Assembly (NCBI GenBank): GCA_016302165.1
Contig: JAEDOD010000069.1
Location: forward strand, 1 to 9,590
DNA: 9,590 nt
Direction of reading: 5' to 3'
Source of the DNA: Sphaerochaetaceae bacterium
GTDB taxonomy: Bacteria; Spirochaetota; Spirochaetia; Sphaerochaetales; Sphaerochaetaceae
Positions within the stretch are counted from its first letter, which is position 1; each line of letters begins with the position of its first letter. A program made the translations under genes and the position numbers. Below, piece by piece: positions 6,577 through 9,590 of this stretch. Below the pieces are notes generated by a model that was given only the letters and a program-made list of their open reading frames with translations, was not told the DNA's origin and ran no database searches.

Positions 6577-7376
6577 ATTTCGATTATCTCTCCATCATCC
6601 GGCACATAGACGTTTCCTGAATAATAGGCTTTTGCTTCTGCCGTGTATCGTTCCTTACGGGTGGAAAGGGTCTTGTCTTCAGTGTGGTAGAGAATAAGGT
6701 TCCTTACTCCCAACGTTTCTGCCTTCTTTGCGGCATCCATGGCTGTGCTATGGTGCTTTTCGTAGGGATTGAACCTATCCCTGTCTTCATAGAGGCAGAA
6801 GGCTTCATGGGTCATGAAATCAGCATTCTCTGCATAGTGACAGTTCTCTTCCAAGAGCGGCTCGTCTCCAGAGTCCAGAAGGATCTTTCCTCCTTCATAC
6901 TTCATCTGGAATCCGAACTGCTTCATCTTGGTGGAGCCGATATCGAAGACTGTGAATTCATTACCGATGATCCTTCGTTTATCTCCGCTTTCATGGACAG
7001 AGAATATAATCCTCTCTCCAATGAAGGAAATCACCTTTTTGGTAAGGATGGAGCGGGAGATATATTCAATGAGATCTGCCAGCTCCTTGTGGCAATAAAT
7101 GGTCAGATTTCCTTCATACTTTCCCTTGGCCATGGTTTCACCGATTCTTCTTATGAGCCAGATCACGCCGAAGATGTGGTCAGTATGGGCATGGGTCACA
7201 AATATATCATGGATTGAAGACAGTGGAATATTCTGGTCCTCCAGGATCTTCAGTATTCCGTTTCCTCCTCCTGCATCCACCAGAAGGATTCCTTCTTCGT
7301 TTTCGATTGTGAGACAAGTGTTGTAGCAATTGGTAGCCTGGGCGTTTCCAGTTCCGAGTATTCTAATTCTGGTCAT
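6573..7376 (-). CDS. RNase Z-like metallo-beta-lactamase-fold hydrolase
   Basis: This 267-residue protein has the MBL-fold signature THAHTDH at 61-67 (ligands H62, H64, D66, H67), LLDSGDEP with the bridging D171, THEAF at 189-193, HHSTA at 208-212 and LILYHTED with H231. The order and the C-terminal tail (NVYVPDDGEIIEI) match the RNase Z/ElaC branch, which cuts 3' trailers from pre-tRNA. The flexible exosite arm of true RNase Z is not obvious. The histidine usually found shortly before the SGD motif is not seen where expected: the stretch is FDIGSTKMKQFGF (144-156). It may therefore be an RNase Z paralogue with another substrate rather than tRNA 3' processing. The start at 7376 has no Shine-Dalgarno site; a -10-like TACCAT ends six bases upstream. 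The gene lies divergent from the SPFH gene. Confidence 0.87.
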   Translation of the reverse strand: MTRIRILGTGNAQATNCYNTCLTIENEEGILLVDAGGGNGILKILEDQNIPLSSIHDIFVTHAHTDHIFGVIWLIRRIGETMAKGKYEGNLTIYCHKELADLIEYISRSILTKKVISFIGERIIFSVHESGDKRRIIGNEFTVFDIGSTKMKQFGFQMKYEGGKILLDSGDEPLLEENCHYAENADFMTHEAFCLYEDRDRFNPYEKHHSTAMDAAKKAETLGVRNLILYHTEDKTLSTRKERYTAEAKAYYSGNVYVPDDGEIIEI

Positions 7377-7382
7377 AGCCCA

Positions 7383-7411
7383 ATGGTATTATTTCCAGAG
7401 AGTTTTGTCAT
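7383..7411 (-). promoter_or_regulatory. Candidate promoter placing transcription start at the RNase Z-like ATG (7376)
   Basis: On the minus strand ATGACA (complement of 7406-7411; five of six match TTGACA), a 17-base spacer and TACCAT (complement of 7383-7388). The -10 ends six bases before the ATG, so the predicted transcript has essentially no 5' leader. No Shine-Dalgarno site is present. Confidence 0.5.
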
Positions 7412-7429
7412 ATGCTATCATCGATTAGA

Positions 7430-7450
7430 TGATATACTCTCCATGGGAGG
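7430..7450 (+). promoter_or_regulatory. Extended -10 promoter and ribosome-binding site of the SPFH gene
   Basis: TGATATACT (7430-7438) is an extended -10 (TGN plus TATACT, five of six). A TTGTCA at 7405-7410 is 22 bases upstream, too far for a normal -35, so recognition would rest on the extended -10. GGGAGG at 7445-7450 is six bases before ATG 7457. The predicted start near 7445 leaves a leader of only about 12 bases. Confidence 0.5.
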
Positions 7451-7456
7451 TTTGAT

Positions 7457-8704
7457 ATGGGATTATTGAAAGCTGCAATAGGTAGCTTCTCCGGGGCTTT
7501 TGCAGACCAGTGGAAGGAATACTTTACCTGTGATTCCCTTTCTGAAGACACTTTGGCTGTAAAAGGTGTGAAGCATAGCGGAAGAAGGTCCTCCAACACA
7601 AAGGGCTCAGAGAACGTAATATCCAATGGCTCAGGAATAGTTGTGGCTGACGGCCAGTGCATGATGATAGTCGACGGCGGTAAGGTGGTGGAGTTCGCCG
7701 CTGAGCCAGGGGAATACACTTTCGACTCCTCTCTGGAGCCCAGCGTATTCTATGGAGGCTTCGGCAAAGGCCTGTTGGAGACCTTCAAGACCATGGGAAG
7801 AAGATTCACATACGGCGGAGACGAAGCCAGGGACCAGCGTGTCTACTACTTCAACACCAAGGAGCTTCTTGGAAACAAGTTCGGTACAGCCAATCCTGTT
7901 CCCTTCCGTCTTATGGACAGAAGGATAGATCTTGATGTGGACCTGTCTGTCAGATGTGCAGGAACCTATTCCTATAGAATTTCAGACCCAATTAAGTTCT
8001 ATTCCAGCATCAGTGGAAACTTTGATGGTGAATATAGGCGTTCAGCCCTGGACTCCCAGCTTAAGAGCGAATTCATTTCAGCTCTCCAGCCAGCCTTCGG
8101 GGAGCTGTCTAGACTTGGTCTCCGTCCCAACGAAATAGTTGCCCATACAGAGGAGCTTGAAGAGGCCTTGAACAAGGCTCTTTCCCAGGAGTGGGGCTCC
8201 TTGAGAGGACTGGAAGTCGTTAGTGTGGCCATAGCCACCCTTACCATTCCTGAAGAGGACCAGGCTCTCATAAAGGAAGCCCAGATGTCTGTAGTGTATT
8301 CAGACGCTTCCCGTGCAGCAGGCCTATATGTAAAGAGCCAGAGCGAAGCCATGAAAAGCGCTGCCTCCAACCCTAATGGAGCCTTTGCTGGCTTCATGGG
8401 CATGGGAATGGCAGGAGGAAACGCTGATCCTTCCTCCCTTTTCCGTATGGCGGAAGAGAAGAAGGAGAAGAAGGATGTGTGGGTATGCTCCTGCGGCAAG
8501 GAGAACACAGGAAAGTTCTGCACAGAGTGTGGCTCAAAAAAAGCTGAAAGCTGGGTGTGCTCCTGTGGAGCTGTGAATACAGGAAAGTTCTGCTCAGAGT
8601 GCGGCAAGAAGAGAAGCGAAGGAGTAAAGTGCCCAACATGTGGCTGGACAGCTCCAGAAGGATCATCTCCAAAGTTCTGTCCTGAATGCGGCAGTAGATT
8701 ATAA
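7457..8704 (+). CDS. SPFH-domain protein with three C-terminal zinc ribbons (YdjI/virion-core-like)
   Basis: This 415-residue protein belongs to the SPFH (stomatin/flotillin-like) group represented by Bacillus YdjI. Residues of about 15-290 form the SPFH part: the SGIVVADGQCMMIVDGGKVV strand region at 59-78, the EPGEYTFD turn at 83-90, an FRLMDRRIDLDVDLSVRCAGTY-type core near 150-171, and LEVVSVAIATLTIPEED at 252-268. A Gly/Met-rich linker (310-322) leads to three Cys4 zinc ribbons: C344/C346/C355/C358, C368/C370/C379/C382 and C392/C395/C408/C411. There is no transmembrane helix or signal peptide, so it is cytoplasmic and probably recruited to the membrane by a partner. In Bacillus, YdjI is recruited by the zinc-ribbon membrane protein YdjG with YdjH; a YdjG-like gene follows here after 11 bases. 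The start is fixed by GGGAGG six bases before ATG. Family assignment is from motif recognition; the role in membrane stress is inference. Confidence 0.88.
   Translation: MGLLKAAIGSFSGAFADQWKEYFTCDSLSEDTLAVKGVKHSGRRSSNTKGSENVISNGSGIVVADGQCMMIVDGGKVVEFAAEPGEYTFDSSLEPSVFYGGFGKGLLETFKTMGRRFTYGGDEARDQRVYYFNTKELLGNKFGTANPVPFRLMDRRIDLDVDLSVRCAGTYSYRISDPIKFYSSISGNFDGEYRRSALDSQLKSEFISALQPAFGELSRLGLRPNEIVAHTEELEEALNKALSQEWGSLRGLEVVSVAIATLTIPEEDQALIKEAQMSVVYSDASRAAGLYVKSQSEAMKSAASNPNGAFAGFMGMGMAGGNADPSSLFRMAEEKKEKKDVWVCSCGKENTGKFCTECGSKKAESWVCSCGAVNTGKFCSECGKKRSEGVKCPTCGWTAPEGSSPKFCPECGSRL
8480..8623 (+). repeat. 72-base tandem duplication encoding two zinc ribbons
   Basis: Codons 342-365 and 366-389 of the SPFH gene are direct repeats of 24 codons each (8480-8551 and 8552-8623). 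Both units read WVCSCG, then NTGKFC, then ECG, followed by a Lys/Glu/Ser-rich tail. The DNA is diverged mostly at third positions, with an identical core around 8508-8521 and 8580-8593. A third ribbon (C392-C411) is more distant. Confidence 0.85.
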
Positions 8705-8715
8705 GAGAGTGGAAG

Positions 8716-9590
8716 GTGATTGAAGAGTTCAAGTGCCCCAATTGCGGGGGCTCGGTGGAGTTTGACTGGAAGAGTCAGAATCTCAAGTGTCCCTATTGTG
8801 ACACTGAGTTCGACCCTGAAGGCCTCAAAAAGGCTAGCGAGGAAGACAATAGGGAAGATGAAGAGGGCCTTTCCTTCACTTCATCCCAGAAAGAGTGGGA
8901 GGAGGACGGCCAGCGTCACTATATTTGCCATTCCTGCGGAGGTGAGATAATCGCCTTCGATACGGAAGCTGCCTTGTCCTGTCCTTGGTGCGGAAATCCT
9001 GTGGTTCTGGAGGACCAGGTCTCTGGTGTGCTGAAGCCGGATTATGTAATTCCCTTCAAGAATGGAAAGGAGGAGGCCAAGGAGGCATTCTACTCCCATC
9101 TGAAGGGGAAGAAGCTTCTTCCTCCTGTCTTCAGGGATAAAAGCCATATCGATGAAATCAAGGGAGTCTATGTTCCTGTGTGGATGTTCACTTCCACAGT
9201 GAAGGCAAGAATGGATATTCCTGCAACTTCCTCCTTTGTCTGGAGCGATAACCGCTACACTTACACCAGAATCAGCCACTATAGGCTGATCCGGGAAGGC
9301 CACATGGAAGTTGTAAACCTTCCTGTGGACGGAAGCTCAAAGATGAGCGACTCCATAATGGAGCCCTTAGGGCCTTGGAACATGGATGAAGCTGTGGATT
9401 TCAAGACCGCCTATCTTTCAGGTTTCCTGGCTGACCGCTATGACCTGGGGCCTGAGGATATTTCAGGGCGAGTCCTTGAAAGGGCCCGCGTATCCTGCGA
9501 GAAAAGACTATTGGGCACCACTATGCCCTATGTACGGCGGGGCGGAGGAAAATCCTCCATTTCCTCCACTTCAGGGAAGGAGGATTATGT
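8716..9590 (+). CDS. YdjG-like double zinc-ribbon protein (partial, runs off the right edge)
   Basis: An open frame from GTG 8716 stays open to the window end (291 codons). Residues 7-28 form a first Cys4 ribbon (C7, C10, C25, C28 in CPNCGG and CPYCDTEF) and 71-92 a second (C71, C74, C89, C92). These are followed by KPDYVIPFK at 107-115, GKKLLPPVFRDKSHIDEIKGVYVPVWMF at 131-158 and a soluble domain. This order matches the Bacillus YdjG group, often misannotated as a replication factor Y or helicase-like zinc finger; members usually end in membrane segments, which would lie beyond the edge. The GTG start is inferred because the ribbon begins five codons later and no ATG is available; the upstream GGAAG abuts the GTG and AGAGAG (8704-8709) is only a weak Shine-Dalgarno site, so ATT at 8719 cannot be excluded. 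It lies 11 bases after the SPFH stop, so it is almost certainly in the same operon. Predicted role: membrane scaffold that recruits the SPFH protein. Confidence 0.86.
   Translation, partial: MIEEFKCPNCGGSVEFDWKSQNLKCPYCDTEFDPEGLKKASEEDNREDEEGLSFTSSQKEWEEDGQRHYICHSCGGEIIAFDTEAALSCPWCGNPVVLEDQVSGVLKPDYVIPFKNGKEEAKEAFYSHLKGKKLLPPVFRDKSHIDEIKGVYVPVWMFTSTVKARMDIPATSSFVWSDNRYTYTRISHYRLIREGHMEVVNLPVDGSSKMSDSIMEPLGPWNMDEAVDFKTAYLSGFLADRYDLGPEDISGRVLERARVSCEKRLLGTTMPYVRRGGGKSSISSTSGKEDY

Noticed and set aside
6684..7217. Open frame of 177 codons on the plus strand
   Set aside because: It is antisense to the RNase Z-like gene, whose metal-binding motifs are clear. No RBS or domain supports the plus frame.
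7999..8607. Open frame of 202 codons on the minus strand
   Set aside because: It is the complement of the SPFH gene. Its apparent repeats (HSEQNFPVFTAPQEHT and a near copy) only mirror the duplicated zinc ribbons.
8711..8950. Replication/helicase role (primosomal-type zinc finger) for the last gene
   Set aside because: Only Cys4 ribbons are shared with such annotations. No helicase motifs are present in 291 codons, and the KPDYVIPFK and YVPVWMF segments fit the YdjG group.

Overview
The window reads as a chromosomal segment of a diderm bacterium of intermediate GC, most plausibly a spirochaete (Treponema/Sphaerochaeta-like). The class II fructose-bisphosphate aldolase has the length and motifs of the spirochaete/anaerobe-type enzyme, and one large secreted protein ends in a region that looks like an outer-membrane beta-barrel. 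The taxonomic call is inference, because no rRNA or marker comparison could be made. No tRNA, rRNA, CRISPR array, insertion sequence or phage gene was seen, and no gene-free stretch exceeds 200 bases.

Layout. Bases 1-1502, minus strand: the 5' third of infC (translation initiation factor IF-3) with its own promoter and a strong ribosome-binding site, then upstream fba (aldolase) with a promoter, strong RBS and an intrinsic terminator. Bases 1585-2331, plus strand: an unrecognised membrane-anchored protein of about 236 residues. Its end overlaps by 54 bases the convergent tatD-like metal-dependent hydrolase (2278-3069, minus). Divergent from tatD is an 833-residue secreted protein (3152-5653): signal peptide, HExxH zinc-peptidase domain of the peptidase MA/gluzincin type, beta-rich middle and predicted C-terminal barrel. 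Its stop codon overlaps the start of a membrane-anchored alpha/beta hydrolase (5650-6576). A convergent RNase Z-like metallo-beta-lactamase-fold protein follows (6573-7376, minus). The right end holds a plus-strand operon: an SPFH-domain protein with three C-terminal zinc ribbons (7457-8704), then a GTG-started double zinc-ribbon protein resembling Bacillus YdjG (8716 to the edge).

How the genes relate. infC and fba are housekeeping genes with textbook promoters and Shine-Dalgarno sites. The peptidase and alpha/beta hydrolase form a translationally coupled pair. The SPFH and YdjG-like genes look like the core of a YdjGHI-type membrane/envelope-stress module, which in Bacillus is linked to PspA and flotillin-like proteins.

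The most interesting signal is regulatory. Four genes (the small membrane protein, tatD, the peptidase-barrel gene and the RNase Z-like gene) lack a convincing Shine-Dalgarno site. Each has a -10-like hexamer ending 6-7 bases before its ATG, which would place the transcription start on or next to the start codon. That geometry predicts leaderless mRNAs, in contrast to infC, fba and the SPFH gene, which carry strong Shine-Dalgarno sites.
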